A stretch of DNA of 64,000 bases, taken from contig CM031562.1 of assembly GCA_018466975.1 (NCBI GenBank), positions 682,001 to 746,000 of the forward strand, given 5' to 3'. The translations under genes and the position numbers were made by a program. A model generated the notes under the pieces. That model saw only the letters and a program-made list of their open reading frames with translations, had not been told where the DNA came from and did not search any database. The DNA is from Sparassis latifolia. Its lineage: Eukaryota > Basidiomycota > Agaricomycetes > Polyporales > Sparassidaceae. Below are positions 47,647 to 60,021 of this stretch, in pieces (positions within the stretch are counted from its first letter, which is position 1; the number at the start of each line of letters is the position of its first letter).

Positions 47647-49329
47647 GGGGGAGATGACAAGAAGAACCACCCTTAACCCGGCCTTTAACACCGTGCAGAA
47701 CGCAGAGTACCGCTAAAAGGGTTATGCCAGTGATTCGTTGCACGCGAAATGGAAGAGGCACCCAGCTTTCCGGGAATACATGGCTACAGACGATGATGTG
47801 AGTGTCCAGAAGGGTGGAAGAGCGGCTCTAAGTATCTGGAGCGATCAGTATATTCACCGGAACAGCAGAAAGAATAGAAGAGACGAATACCATTATGCGA
47901 GGGTACGAGAGATGGACATTCTTGGCGCCCCTCCTGCGCAATGATGTGGTAACGCAAGAGCCGTGATTGATCCACGAACGTAGACGTCAAGAAAAGTCCG
48001 TTTTAAGGTTAATGCCCAGGAGAAGCAGGTGCAACCCTGAGTCGGTGGGCCTGGTCTATGGCAAGAGCTTGAAAAGATGTTCTTACAAGGCGAACTGCGA
48101 ATTTTGCGGCCTGGCAGTAACTTCATATCGGATACATTCCAGTTAGACGATGCTAACAGAGTTCAAGTATCCCAACTCTCGTTTGATGCCACTGCTCTGG
48201 GCCCGCGCCTGGGGAGGGAATGGACGTCCAGGGCGATTCTACCCGCACCTTCTAAGTTACCACCTGCTCGGGAACGGTAGGGGAACTTGAGTTTCCACTA
48301 CACCTATTCCCCGCATCAAGAAGACTTGCACAAACGGAAGATGTCCTTGCGAAGGTGCTTACTGAACTCATCCCGCCGGTCGATACTCCCGGGTTACAAA
48401 CTGGAGTTCCTCGTGTATCCTGACGACGTATGCAGAGTCACTAGATATTTAGCTACCACAAGAGACGAGGAAGTAAATTGCCTCACATAAGTGGAATTCC
48501 TCTCCAAATGACCTAGCTTCGTAAAGCAAAAACCGCGAATGATTCAGTAGCATGCAACGTGTTAGCGCTCCGCACTTAGGTACTTGGCTTGATATCGGAA
48601 ACGAAGAGGCGCTACGGTAAGGCCATTCTCAGGTTCGTCCGTGTTGGCGATTCCACTAGTCGATCCACCGTGGATTCTACCCTATGCTGACGATAAGGCT
48701 GTTGTACAGCCGTGCACGAGGCAACTACCTACGACAAAGAATGATAGAATGAACGTGGGACATTCGAGTAAGTATCATAAGTATTGAAAAGTTAACAAGC
48801 TACCGACGATCATACACGGTACCGCACATGACGGATCCAGTAGACGGTCTTTGCGGACAGAGTTTACATTGTTGTATATCAGCCCTGTGGTCCAGGAAAT
48901 ATTTTGACAGCACTAGTAGAAAGTAATGCGATCCGAGGATCGAAGAGAACAGGGTGTCCAACTTGAAACAGCCTTCAAAATGGGCGTCTATTGAAACGCC
49001 GCCCGCCCTCCGGTAGCTGCTTCATACGCATGGATTCGAATAGTATTCAATTGTCCGCTTGCGGTGACAATGCGGCTGTGTAGATGAGTCAGTTATCAAT
49101 GACTCGCTCAGGTGAGCTTCAGGATGGTCTATGTCAGCGATTTCCGCAGGCCGATCTACCACGTATGCTTGTTCGGCCGGCTTGCTCGGTCGGACTCACT
49201 GACCGGACATGTATAAGAAGCTCAGCGTCGAGGTCCACAGACTCTCATTAATTCGCAGGCTCGTCACCTACTCTTTGAGTTCTCTAAACGCCTTCGCTTC
49301 AACCGTATCCTGCAAGTACCTAACTGAAG
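47647..49329. other. duplicated spacer between divergent P450 copy 1 and AKR copy 1
   Basis: About 47800-48050 recurs at 55890-56160, and 48255-48334 at 57606-57675, both in the same orientation. In contrast 48490-48900 recurs inverted at about 57120-57590. On the minus strand the first block contains a hydrophobic exon-like stretch (RIMVFVSSILSAV) present in both copies, possibly a relic of a transporter gene. Confidence 0.55.
49211..49218 (+). promoter_or_regulatory. TATA-like box of AKR copy 1
   Basis: GTATAAGA about 115 bp upstream of the AKR copy 1 ATG. Confidence 0.4.
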
Positions 49330-51160
49330 ATGGTTCGCAACACTACGTCCCTGGGGGGCACAGCGTCTGACGTGACGATCGGGAGGATCGGGGTGCGTGT
49401 GTCCGCGACGAGTCGAACCGGAGTCTGATCTCTACTTGGCTGAACAGCATGGCTTAATGATGATGACGTCCGTCTCTCTTGGTCATTCTCTCTGCGTACT
49501 CTGACAGCGTCGCGTCAACAGATGGAGGGGGAAGACCGACGCCCTCTCTGATGAGGATGCCTTCGACGCCATCAAGTCCGGCATTGACGCTCTCCCTCCT
49601 GGCGTGAAGATGATGCTCAACAGCGGTAGGTTGCCGGATTCTTTCCGTTCCGCGTACTGCTCATGACGTTGGGCCAGGTGAATTCTACGGCCCAGATATG
49701 TCCACCGCGAACCTCGAGCTCGTCGCGCGATTCTTCGAGAAGTACCCCGAGTACGCTGACCGGACGTTCCTCTCCGTTAAGGCAAGTGTGTTCCATTGTT
49801 CCGCTGCCACATCGCGCTTATCTCGATCCTCCGCAGGGTGGCGTGAAGTACCGCAGCTTCGCCGTTGACTCCTCGTGAGTGCTCGCGTTCCTTCTCGCGT
49901 CACTTCACTGAATATCTGGGAGCAGGCCGGAGAATCTGAAGCGCAGTATCGACGCGATAAACGCAGCCCTACGCGGGACCAAGCACCTGGACTTGTTTGA
50001 GTCTGCACGCGTCGACTCGAACATCCCCATCGAAGAGGCCGTTCGGACGCTCTCGGAGTACGCGAAGGATGGTCTGTTCGACCACATCGGGTTGTCTGAG
50101 TGCAGCGCTGAGACGCTGAGGCGGGCGTACGCGGTAGGTTACCTTCCAACGTCTTGTCACCGCGAAAGGATTTGACGCGCGCGCTGTTCGCAGGTGCACC
50201 CCATTGCGGTGGTGGAGATTGAGATCAGCCCGTGGTCCTTCGAGGAAGAGACCAAGAAAGGTATGTCCGTCCATCTCTAGCGTATTCGCCCAGTCCTATT
50301 GAGCAAACCGTAGTTATCGCAACGGCACAGGAACTTGGCGTCGCCATCGCCGCCTATTCGTACGCACCTTTCCTTACGCACGTCTACCTACGCAGGATTG
50401 ATATGGTGCCGACGCAGTCCGCTAGGCCGGGGCTTCCTAACTGGGAGCATCAAGAGCCGGGACGACCTCGCCGGTCAGTCCAGCTCTTCATTCGAATTAC
50501 TCGCATTCGACTAACCCTGCGCAGAGGGCGACATCAGGCGAAACTTGACCCGCTTCAAGGAAGAGGTACGCCAGACCCGCTCACCGCACAGCACATATAC
50601 TTACGCGTGCATATACTCACCCTCGCATATACTAACCACACATATACTAACTCGCGCATATACACACCCTTCTCCATCGACATGCTCATCTGGGCATATA
50701 CCCATCCGCGCATACATCCACCTGTGCATGTTCCTGTTCACATGGTGGTCCACACTTCATACAATAAAATAATATACGGCACCATGCGCAGAACGTCGCA
50801 TACAACCTCAAGCTCGTCGATGCGCTCAAAGCGATAGCGGAGAAAAAGGGCGTGACTCCCGCGCAGCTGAGCATTGCGTGGGTCTGCTCGCTCGGCCCCC
50901 ACATCGTGCCCATTCCTGGGTCCTCGTGCGTCGATCTCTTCTTTAACGGTCTGTGTTCCCACTCACTCATTGCTAATGGCTGTGATGCTTCGCCCGCGTG
51001 AACATGCAGGAACAAGAACCGCACGCTGGAGAACCTCGCCGCGGGCGACGTCACGCTCACGGCTGAAGAGAAGGCCGAGATCGAGGCGGTCATCGCGGGG
51101 CATGAGGTCAAGGGGGATCGCTACTATGGCGACCCGAAGGCTGCGCACCTGTGGGGATGA
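49330..51160 (+). CDS. aldo/keto reductase, pyridoxal reductase-like, copy 1
   Basis: NADPH-dependent carbonyl reductase of the aldo-keto reductase superfamily, closest in layout to fungal pyridoxal reductases. Spliced protein from ATG 49330: [59 protein letters not shown] (catalytic Tyr in EFYG), [27 protein letters not shown] (catalytic Lys), [38 protein letters not shown] (His/Ser region). It continues [48 protein letters not shown] (the cofactor phosphate-binding segment) and ends [10 protein letters not shown] at TGA 51158. About 330 residues, full length, all frames consistent after splicing. The intron between RFKEE and [12 protein letters not shown] is about 225 nt and contains a minisatellite. 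Confidence 0.9.
50590..50720. repeat. intronic minisatellite of CATATACT words
   Basis: Several imperfect repeats of about 16-20 bp built on GCATATACTNACNC fill the large intron of AKR copy 1. The same repeat occurs inverted at 56210-56390 in the broken AKR copy 2. Confidence 0.7.
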
Positions 51161-53207
51161 TTGCAGTTTGCTGTTTGACCCTCATCGCTGCTGGCTTGAA
51201 GTTCGCCGTCGTTCGCCCTGAATTCGTTGTTGGTCGTTGTGCGCCTTGAGCGGAGAGTTGTAAAACCTGGAATGCGCTGCTGACCAAGACGTGTACTGTA
51301 ACCGATATGTCTCTGACAGGTAATGGAATTCGCAGTTCGTGTCTGATCTGTGTCTGCCACGGAGTGGTCAAAGTCCGCCGGCGCACTGCTTTTGGGACAG
51401 GGTCAGACTTGCCACAGCTCACCTGGCACTTCTGTGCCTGCAGTCCTGTACTGATCCCGCACAACATTTTTATTCCGACGCTTGGAATACAGAATGGGGA
51501 GAGGTGCGTGCTCGCGTTGTCCGATGGCACACTATGTCCTGCGCCGCGCGTACGAGTCCTGGACGCCCACGCGTCTATAGCATGGTACCGATCCCGCACA
51601 GTATTTTTGTCCCGTAGCCAGGAATACAGAATGGACAGACGAGTCTACGGTCGATTGGTCTGATTCAACTGGCGCCCTACGGAGCGCTGATTCACATCAC
51701 ACCCTGCTTTCAAAATATCCAGGGCCTCAACAGACGGAGCTCAGGTGAGTAAAAACTGTTTGTACTTCTTTGTTACAATATAAGAAAGCACTCTGAGGTA
51801 CTGCACAAGATAATTGCAGAAGTCTCCAACCTGATATCAGCACTAACAAGACATACACTTGCACCAACGGTAGCCTGCGCGCTTCGTGGTTCTCTCGCTC
51901 GCTCACAATGATGGTTGAGAGTGTGGGCGGGAGCCACTTGTGCACAACCCCATTATTAGTGAGTGACGACTTAGAAGCCAGCGGTGAACTGACGAGAGGC
52001 GCCCATAGGCCGCCAACCGAATCAGACCAATAGACCATGCCCTCATGGAGAGATGTGCGTGTCCGCGTTGTCCGATTACACCTAGTGTCCTGCCCAGACA
52101 TCATGGCGTGTTGATGGGTGCCCTGGATCAAGTAGCGACCTAGAAGTTGTGTCTACGATGCTCAGCACTCAAGCGCTGAAGCCTCAAAGCTTCAAGTGCC
52201 GGCACTGATTAACACACCAACTTGGTTGAAATTGCGGGCCGGAGCCGATGCTCGACAGGTGGAAAACCGGCACCGGGATGTGTAGCCTAGGTTGTGTCCG
52301 CTAGGTTGTGGACTATCCTCAGCGTGCTGCTCACATGGGATGGCAGAGACTCGTCATCAGCACATACTGCATTCACGCGAACTCATCTCTGGCGTTTGCG
52401 AGGACCGCAAGGACATTTTAGGACACTTCGATCGTATAGGCGTTGCTTGCAACGCGCCGTCAACGGCCTGCAAGCTAGCTCATCGCAGCCAAACGAGGAG
52501 CCGAGTCGCAAGGCGGTATGCACACCGGAGCAGAAGTGGGTACCAATTGTTGGCTTCTCCGAGCATTTGAGGATTTCTTTAACTTCCTCAGCTCGTCTGT
52601 TTGGTTTATGTGGGCAGTTGCCTCAGCTGTCGGTGAGGGCGAGACTTAATGATGGTTTTCGTGAACAACTACTTCATGGTGAGTTACCGGTTCATCTACT
52701 TTCCTTTCGTGCGAAACCTGCCTAATCGCTGTCGACCGGCGCGAAGTTTCCCCATATCGAATTCGGCCTCCTGGGCTAAGGTGTCCTGCTCAGCGCTGAG
52801 CATGTGTGTAGCCTGAGTGTAAGTCGCTACACAGATTCCTATTATTGGTGTTCTACGAAAGCCTGATACTGTAATGCGTAACTTCTCCTCTGAAAAACGA
52901 AACTCGCATCCAATGCAACATCCCTACGAGACCACTGACTTCCTCTTGTTGAGAGCAATTTGTATACCGTCCTCGTGTCCTTCGCGCAAAAATGTACTGA
53001 CAGAATTCCTAGCCAAGCCTGGCAGAGAAGCTCAGGTTGGTGCATCCTCAATTTCCGCCCTCCCCCTGTTTCTCACACCTGCCACTTTGCGCCCGATGAC
53101 CCCCTCCTTGGGGCGGGACACTATGCACCAAGTAGCACATGGGTATAGTATCCTCTTGCATAAATGGATTGGCGTGAGGAGGGTCCCTCTGCATGGCAGC
53201 CTCCTCC
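51161..53207. repeat. intergenic half of the tandem unit, copy A
   Basis: This 2-kb spacer between AKR copy 1 and P450 copy 2 is duplicated at 58090-60021. The shared blocks start at GACAGGTAATGGAATT (about 51316 and 58239) and continue through the CACATACTGCATTCA region (52360 and 58850) to the P450 promoter. No intact gene was recognised in either copy. Within it, 51440-51640 is itself a two-copy repeat with period about 137 bp (GATCCCGCACA...GGAATACAGAATGG). Confidence 0.7.
51440..51640. repeat. short tandem repeat, period about 137 bp
   Basis: GATCCCGCACA followed about 30 bp later by GGAATACAGAATGG occurs from 51453 and again from 51590, with intervening sequence partly conserved. The equivalent repeat in the second unit lies at about 58370-58620 with a period near 145 bp. 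Confidence 0.7.
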
Positions 53208-55436
53208 ATGGATTCTTTAGCAACATACGCATGTGCGTGCGTCATCATATTGGTGCTCATATGCATTAGTCGGAGGAATAAGACGGCGTTGCCTCTCCCA
53301 CCTGGTCCTCCAGCCTATCCGATCATTGGGCATCTTAGAGCATTCTCTTTTACTCGTCAGCCTGAGCTCTTCCGCGAATGGACGGCTAAATACGGTAAGG
53401 CTTGATTGTTAGTGTGAAGTCTGCGACGCATCTGACGATGAGCTCTGTTGTCGCAGGAGATATTTTCCATTTGCGTATTTTAGGCCGCAACATTGTGATC
53501 CTGAATTCTTTACAAGTCGCGACTGACCTCATGGATAAGCGGGGTGCCAAGTACAGTGACAGGCCACCAGGTATCATGCTCCAGCTGTAGGCACACCAAA
53601 CGTCTTCTTATGATCGCGGAGTGTCTGTCTGATGTGATACGCAGCATGGGATGGGATGCGAACATCACGTTCATGGAATATGGCTCGCGCTGGAAGAAGC
53701 ATCGGAAGATTTTCCGGACATACTTCAGCGAGAAGGAGTGTCTCACGTATCGCGCGCAACAGACCCGCACAGCCCATGTGCTTCTGAAAGATTTGCTACT
53801 ACTCCCCCACGACTTTGCTGCATTGGCGCTACGGTATGGCACTCTTCCTACGATGGCGGTTCTCGTAATGTCACCAGAATAGCCGCGTGGTCTTGCAGGT
53901 TTGCTATGCGGAGCCTCTTGGAGATAACATACGGCCACGAGGTGCGTTCTGACGATGACATCTATGTAAAGCTCACGGAAGACGCTCTGCACGGCGTCGA
54001 TGAGGCGAAGCTGGGTGCCTCGTTGGTTGACCTCTTCCCGTTCTGTGCGTCATTCATGTGCTCAATTCTGGGGGCACTCAGCAGACTCATCGCAATCCAC
54101 AGTGGCCTACCTTCCGCACTGGTTGCCTGGATGTTCGTCACTCACCGCTGCAGCACGACGTTGGCGGCCTGCCACCAGGAAAGTGCACGATTATCCATTC
54201 GATGACGTGTGGAAGCAGGTGGTACATATCAGTGTGTCTGTTCATCTGAGCCTTGAGCCTCGGATGCTAACTTAGACCGTAGGAAGCAGGGATCGCTCAA
54301 CCGTCTTTCCTCTCTTCACATCTGGAGCGATTCAATCTGGAAGATGCCAAGGAGTATGATCTGGATGACCTCAAGGGCGCCGCTGCCACCATCCTCGCTG
54401 GCAAGTTATCTCGCTTATACGTGCAGCTGTACCCCATCTGACACATCAACTCAGCTGGTGCCGAAACAGTTAGATCTTTTTCCTTTCACTGGTGTTCAAC
54501 CTAATGGAAATATGCAAGACGTGGTCCCTGATACAAACATTCTACTTGTGCATGTTGCTGTTTCCGGAAGTGCAATGCAAAGCCCAAGCGGAAATTGACA
54601 GGGTGATAGGTCCCGGCAGACTGCCAGACTTCAGCGACCGTGAGGCCTTGCCATTTGTGGAATGCGTTCTGCAGGAAACTGTTAGGTGAGTGACCACCAT
54701 GGTACATGCGAAAGTTATGACCCACAGTGTATCCTAGATGGCATCCTGTCACCCCTCAGGGTCAGTCTCTCTGCTGAGGTTAGTTGAGCCCATTGAAGGT
54801 CTACTAATTCTCCACTTCCAGGCATCGCTCACCGGACTGTCGACGACGATATTTACAATGAGATGTTTATTCCGAAAGGTTCGGTGATAATTCCAAATAT
54901 AATGTAAGTGCCGCAAACACATCGACACAGCGTATCTGATAATTTTCGGCCCAGGGCGATGAGTCGTGACGAGACGACATACAAAGATCCAGGGGCCTTC
55001 TATCCCGAGCGTTTCCTCGGCGAGCCCGAAGGCCCCGGCGAGCCGTATCTGGGTGCCGTTTTTGGGTTTGGTCGGCGGTACGTACCCGCGTAACCTCAAG
55101 ATGCGTGGCCCATATGACAGTGCTTTCGCCACTCACAGAATCTGCCCCGGGAGGTACTTCGCTGAGAACGGCATATGGATCGTTGTTGCCACTGTCCTCG
55201 TGAGCTTTGATATCTGCAAGGCTGTCAGCAAGAATGGGAAGGCCGTGGAGCCAGATGTAGAATTCACAACAGACGGGCTGGCAAGGTACGCCAGAATTAC
55301 ACGGATGCGGTACGGAGATTTGCTGATGTTTGGCCGCCTTTGCAGTCGTCCGAAATCTTTTGAATGTGTCTTTCGACCACGTTCGGAGATGGCGAAGAAG
55401 CTCATTATGCAGGATTCTACCTCAGATGAACTTTGA
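53208..55436 (+). CDS. cytochrome P450 copy 2, apparently functional
   Basis: Start ATG 53208 ([22 protein letters not shown] anchor), chosen because copy 3 starts at the same point. Exons join [102 protein letters not shown] and [18 protein letters not shown]. Next come helix [32 protein letters not shown] (ExxR), [39 protein letters not shown] and [17 protein letters not shown] (heme Cys). It ends [20 protein letters not shown], with TGA at 55434. About 510 residues with every diagnostic motif intact. One intron (54401-54454) uses a GC donor. Resembles the fungal O-methylsterigmatocystin oxidoreductase-like monooxygenases; substrate unknown. The neighbouring AKR copy 1 is co-oriented. Confidence 0.88.
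54401..54454 (+). other. GC-AG intron in P450 copy 2
   Basis: The exon ends ..ATCCTCGCTG and the intron begins GCAAGTTATC and ends ACTCAG. Only this junction keeps AAGAET in frame. The same position in copy 1 has a normal GTACGT donor. Confidence 0.7.
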
Positions 55437-56185
55437 TCTTCTTTAGGTGACGTTCTGGGCTTGCAATGTTGTTCAATCGAAGGCTGGAACATTGTATCTC
55501 GGGATGGAGAGTGTGTGTGTGTGCTTGATCGGAAATGGCATGAGAATGATATGAACCAGCCAGCCATGTCGTTGCTTCGGATGGAGCATCGTACGTACCT
55601 CATTTTACGCCTTCAAGGCTGCCCATCAGATTCAGAGCGTAGACTGGAATTTGACTCACGTGCTCGAAACATTGAAAGCGGCTGCGAAGTGCTGGGATCT
55701 TGAGATTTTGTGCTGGGAGCCAGTCGCTGTACATGGGAGAAATCACAGAGCCAGCCTTTTCCAGACAAGGTGATGCAGAATTTGCAGCCGGCATGGACCG
55801 AGGAGAGACCAGCAAGAAGAAGCCACCGGTCTGCTTTGTGTGCTAGAAGGCCCGATTGCACCAGCATCAGCCTGCAGTTTAACAACGTAGTCACCCTGAG
55901 TAACTGGAGCAATCAGTATATTCACCAGAACGGCGGAGAGGATAGAAGAGATAAATACCATTACGCGCGTGTACGAGAGACAGACAGGATGGCAGAAGGA
56001 AAGAATTGTGCTTCCCATCGTGACCAAAGCCGATCATGTCAGATGCTTCTTGGCGCCTCTCCTGTGCAGTAATGTGGTATTGAGACAGCCGTGATTGACC
56101 CAGAAATGTAGACATCAAGGAAAGTTCATTTTAGGGTTAATGCCCTGGAGAAGCAGTGCGACTCTTATGTGCGAAATTCTACGTT
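55437..56185. other. spacer after P450 copy 2; start of second unit
   Basis: About 55890-56160 is homologous to 47800-48050. It includes the minus-strand hydrophobic stretch MVFISSILSAVLVNILIAPV, which again ends at a good splice donor. Probably a relic exon of an unidentified membrane protein carried along in the duplication. Confidence 0.45.
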
Positions 56186-56921
56186 TGGTGCCGTATGTCA
56201 TTTATTGCATAGAGTGTAGACCACGATGTGGACGGGAGCGTGCGCACATGGGTATATGCGCAGATGAGCAGCATATCGACGGATAAGGGTGTATATATGT
56301 GTGAGTAAGTATATTTGCAGGTGAGTACATGCGACGGTGGCAATATGCGTGGGTGAGTATATGCACTGTGCAATAAGCAGGTCTGGCATACCTCTTCCTT
56401 GAAGCGGGTGAAGTTTTGCCAGACATCACCCTCTGCGCAGGGTCAGTTGAATGCGAGTAGTTCGTATGAAGAACTGGACTATGCACGTCAAATCCCCTCG
56501 CGATGGCAAGATGTCGGAAGGTAACCTACCGCGTGCGCCCACCTCAGCATCTCAGCGCGGCACTGAGACAACCCGATGTGGTCAAACAGACCGTCCTTGG
56601 CATACCCCGAGAGTGTCCGAATGGCCTCTTCGATGGGAATCTTTGAGTCGATGTGTACAGACTCAAACAAGTCTGGCAGGTGCTTTGTCCCACGTAGGGC
56701 TGCGATTATCGCATCGATACTGCGCTTGACATTCTCCGGCCTGCTCCCAGCTATTTAGTGAAGTGATGCGAGAAGGAATGCGAGCACTCATGAGTCATCA
56801 GGCCGTGCTGTTCAAGCAGAGATCAGACTCCGGTTCGACTCGTCGTGGAGACACGTGCCCCGATCCTCCTGATTGTAACGTCAGACGCTGTGCTGCCCAG
56901 GGTCGTGGTGTTGCCAACCAT
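56186..56921 (-). pseudogene. AKR copy 2, inverted 5' part
   Basis: Read on the minus strand from ATG 56921 this matches AKR copy 1 from its start codon to the minisatellite intron. Two internal deletions are evident against copy 1: about 430 bp covering the EFYG and FLSVKGG exons, and about 310 bp covering the SPWSFEEET to SPLGRGF exons. The retained middle reads KHLPDLFESVHIDSKIPIEE and [19 protein letters not shown]. The catalytic Tyr exon is lost. It lies in opposite orientation to its own 3' half at 57660-58060, so it cannot be expressed as an enzyme. Confidence 0.8.
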
Positions 56922-57659
56922 CTTCAGTTAGGTACATACAGTTGGCATGTAGAGAACTCGAAGAGTAGGTGACGAGCTTGCGAAAGAGAGCTCGTGGGTC
57001 ACCTCGATGCTGACACCTTATTACTAAGTATATGTAGTCCATTATCGATCATGGAAAGCTGAACAAAGCTAAACAAAGCCGGCGACCATGGTAGATTGGC
57101 CTTGCATGCAGAACCTGCTGAAAATATTTCCTGGGCCACAGGCCTGATCTATAACATTGAACTGTCTGCAAAGACCATCTACTCCTGGCCAAAAGGATCC
57201 GTTATACGGTAAAGGGTGACCGCCACCTTTGGCTTCGTCCTGGTGGCTGCAGCGCTATATCTCAGTAGCTTGTTAACTTGCTCCTTACTCAAATGCCCCA
57301 CATTCATTCTATCATTCTTTGTTGCAGGCAGTCGCCTCGTGCATGGCTGTACAGAAGGCTTGTCACCAACATAAGGTAGGATCCACGGTGGATCGACTAG
57401 TGGAATCGCCAACATAGATGAACCTGAGGATGGCCTTACCGTAGCACCTCTCCGTTTCCGACATCAAGCCAAGTAAGCACATGCTGAGCGCCAGCAAGGT
57501 GTATGCTACTGAATCATCCCGGCTCAATCTCCTGGCAGTATTTGCTCTACGAAGCTAGCTCATTTGGAGAGGAATTCCACTTTTGTGAGACAATGCAGCA
57601 CTTTCTAAGTTACCATCTGCTCGGGAACGGTAGGGGAACTTGATCTTCCATTATACATA
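56922..57659. other. inverted spacer of AKR copy 2
   Basis: Inverted homologue of the AKR copy 1 upstream region (about 48490-49330). The junction back to plus orientation is near 57590, followed by a plus-orientation copy of 48255-48334 at 57606-57675. Confidence 0.65.
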
Positions 57660-58060
57660 TCCCCCTAGGACTTGCACAACCTCGCGCTCGTCGATGCACT
57701 TAAAATGATTGCAGACAAAAAGGGCATGACTCTTGCACAGCTGAGCATTGCGTGGGTCTGCTCGCTCAACCCCACATTGTGCCCATCCCTGGGTCCTTGT
57801 GCGTTGCTCTATTCTTTACCTGTCCATGTTCCCGCTCACTCATTGCTAATGGCTGTGATGCTTTGCCCACGTGAACATGCAGGAACAAGAAGTGCATGCT
57901 GGAGAACCTCGCTGCGGGTGATGTCACACTCACAGCTGAAGAGAAGGCAGAGATCGAGGCCGTCATCGCAGGGCACAAGGTCAAGGGGGATCGCTACTAC
58001 TGTATGGCGGCAACCCGAAGGCTGCGCACCTGTGGGGATGATTGCAATTTGCTGTTTGAC
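57660..58060 (+). pseudogene. AKR copy 2, 3' part
   Basis: Plus-strand match to the last two exons of AKR copy 1: [33 protein letters not shown], then after an intron [20 protein letters not shown] and KVKGDRYY. One C is missing in the run that encodes GPHIVPIPG in copy 1 (CTCAACCCCACATTG), shifting the frame, and a small insertion disrupts RYYGDP. Its 5' half is inverted upstream. Confidence 0.8.
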
Positions 58061-58089
58061 ACTCATCACTGCTGGCTTGAAGTTCACCT

Positions 58090-60021
58090 AAGTTCACCCA
58101 AAATTCGTTGCTGCTCATGTTCCTCGCCGCTTAGTTTCCGCTTCTTTGTTCGGCGTTCTATGTGCACCTTGAGTGGAAAATTGTTAAATATGGAATGCGC
58201 TGCTGATAAGACATATATCATGGTCAATATATCTCCGACAGGTAATGGAATTTGCTGTTCATCTCTGATCTGTATCGACCACGGGGTCATCAAAAGTCAT
58301 CCGGCACACTGCTCGGTCCGGTTCAGACAGACAATGAATAAGATCTGGTGGCTTCTGGTGCAGTCCGATGGTACTGATCCCGCAACCATATTTCTATCCG
58401 GAGCCATGAATATACTACAGAGAGAGGTGCATGCTCGCGTTCTCTGGTTTCCTGCAGAATACGTGCGAGTCCTGGACATCTAGGCATGTACATTTCTGTA
58501 GTCTTCAAGTTGTACTGACTGGTCCCGCACAGTATTTCTATCCTGATGCCAGGAATACATAATGAAGAGAGGTGCGTGCTCGCGCTGTCCGATTGCACCC
58601 CATCTCTTACCCAGACATCGTGGTATGTTGATGCGTGCCTGGAATCGAGTAACTAGATGGAAGTTGTGCCTCCGATGTTCGAGTTTCAACTGCCGGCACT
58701 TATTAACGCTCCAAGGTTGGGACATTAAAGTCGTGGGCCGGAGCCCATCCTTGACATGTCGAACACCCGCGCCGAAGTGTCTTGGTTAGGTTACATATGG
58801 TTAGGTCCATTGGCGTGCTGCTCGCATGCAGTGGCAGAGACTTGCCATCAACACACATACTGCATTCATGCGAACTCATCTCTGGATTTTGCGAAGACTT
58901 CGAAGACATTATAGGACAATTCAATCGTATGGGCGATGCTTGCGTGTCGTCGACGGCTCGCATCAGGAAAATCCCAATTTCGCTTTGCTGCTTTTACTAC
59001 TTATTCTGGCTTGATTGCCCCTTTTGGAGCTTGTACAAGCTGATCTCGGTACTTATTGGGCTTGTTTCCTTACAGGTAAGTTGAAAATGATAGACACATT
59101 TTGATGAAACTTACTTCAGGAATGATGCTTATGCTTATGAATCACCCCAAAATGGCAAATGCATGTGCTCATGCATGAAATTCAGCAGGGGTAAGCCAAT
59201 CAGCAGGTAGGATTTCCATCCAGGGCGGTCTATTTGATGCATCGCGAACAGAACATGATGAAGTGAGTTTTGTCAAAATGTGTCTATCGTTTTTGAATTA
59301 GCTAGGCCGGAGCTGACGCATCAGACCAAAGTGGGTGCTTTTCTGGCTTCTCCGAAAATTTGAGGATAGTTTTATATCCTTAGATGTCATCTCTTGTCTA
59401 TGGTGGCTAGATTCACTAACAATCGACATCTTGTCTCAGTTCTTCCGAACTGACTGTCACCAGTTCAGATTTAGACGGACCAGCTGACCATTTCTGTTGG
59501 GGGTGAATCACCCACTTTCCTTTCATGCGAAACTTGTCGACAAGTGCGGAGTTCCCCTACATCAAAATCGGCCTTTCTGGGTAAAGGTGTCTTGTTCAGT
59601 GTGTGTTAGCTGGATATATATCGCTACAAAGATTCCTATTGGCGTGCTACGAAGGCCCTGATGGTGGAATGCGTAACTTCTAGTCCAAAATGATGTCTCA
59701 AATCCAACGTAGCATCCTAACCACGTCATTAACTGCCTCTTATTGAGACCAATTTGCATACTACATTCCCCGAGTATGTCCTTATGTCCTTCCATTTTAA
59801 AATGTACTAACAGGATTCCTAACAAAGCCTGGCAGGAAATCTCAGCTTGGTGTGCCTACGGCTATAAGATGTACCGCACCTCCTCATATCTCACACCTGC
59901 CACATCGGATTCAATAACCTCCTCATTGCGGTGGTAATCGTGTGCCAAGTAACAGGATGTGTGTAATAATTTCCTGCATAAATAGTTCAGGAGGAAGGTC
60001 CCTGACATCACAGCATCCTTC
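58090..60021. repeat. intergenic half of the tandem unit, copy B
   Basis: Second copy of the spacer at 51161-53207, diverged by many substitutions and indels but collinear. It includes the short tandem repeat near 58370-58620 and the P450 promoter region. No gene recognised. Confidence 0.7.

Noticed and set aside
50590..50720. CRISPR-like array
   Set aside because: Repeats are short, degenerate and contiguous without unique spacers, and sit inside a spliced eukaryotic intron.
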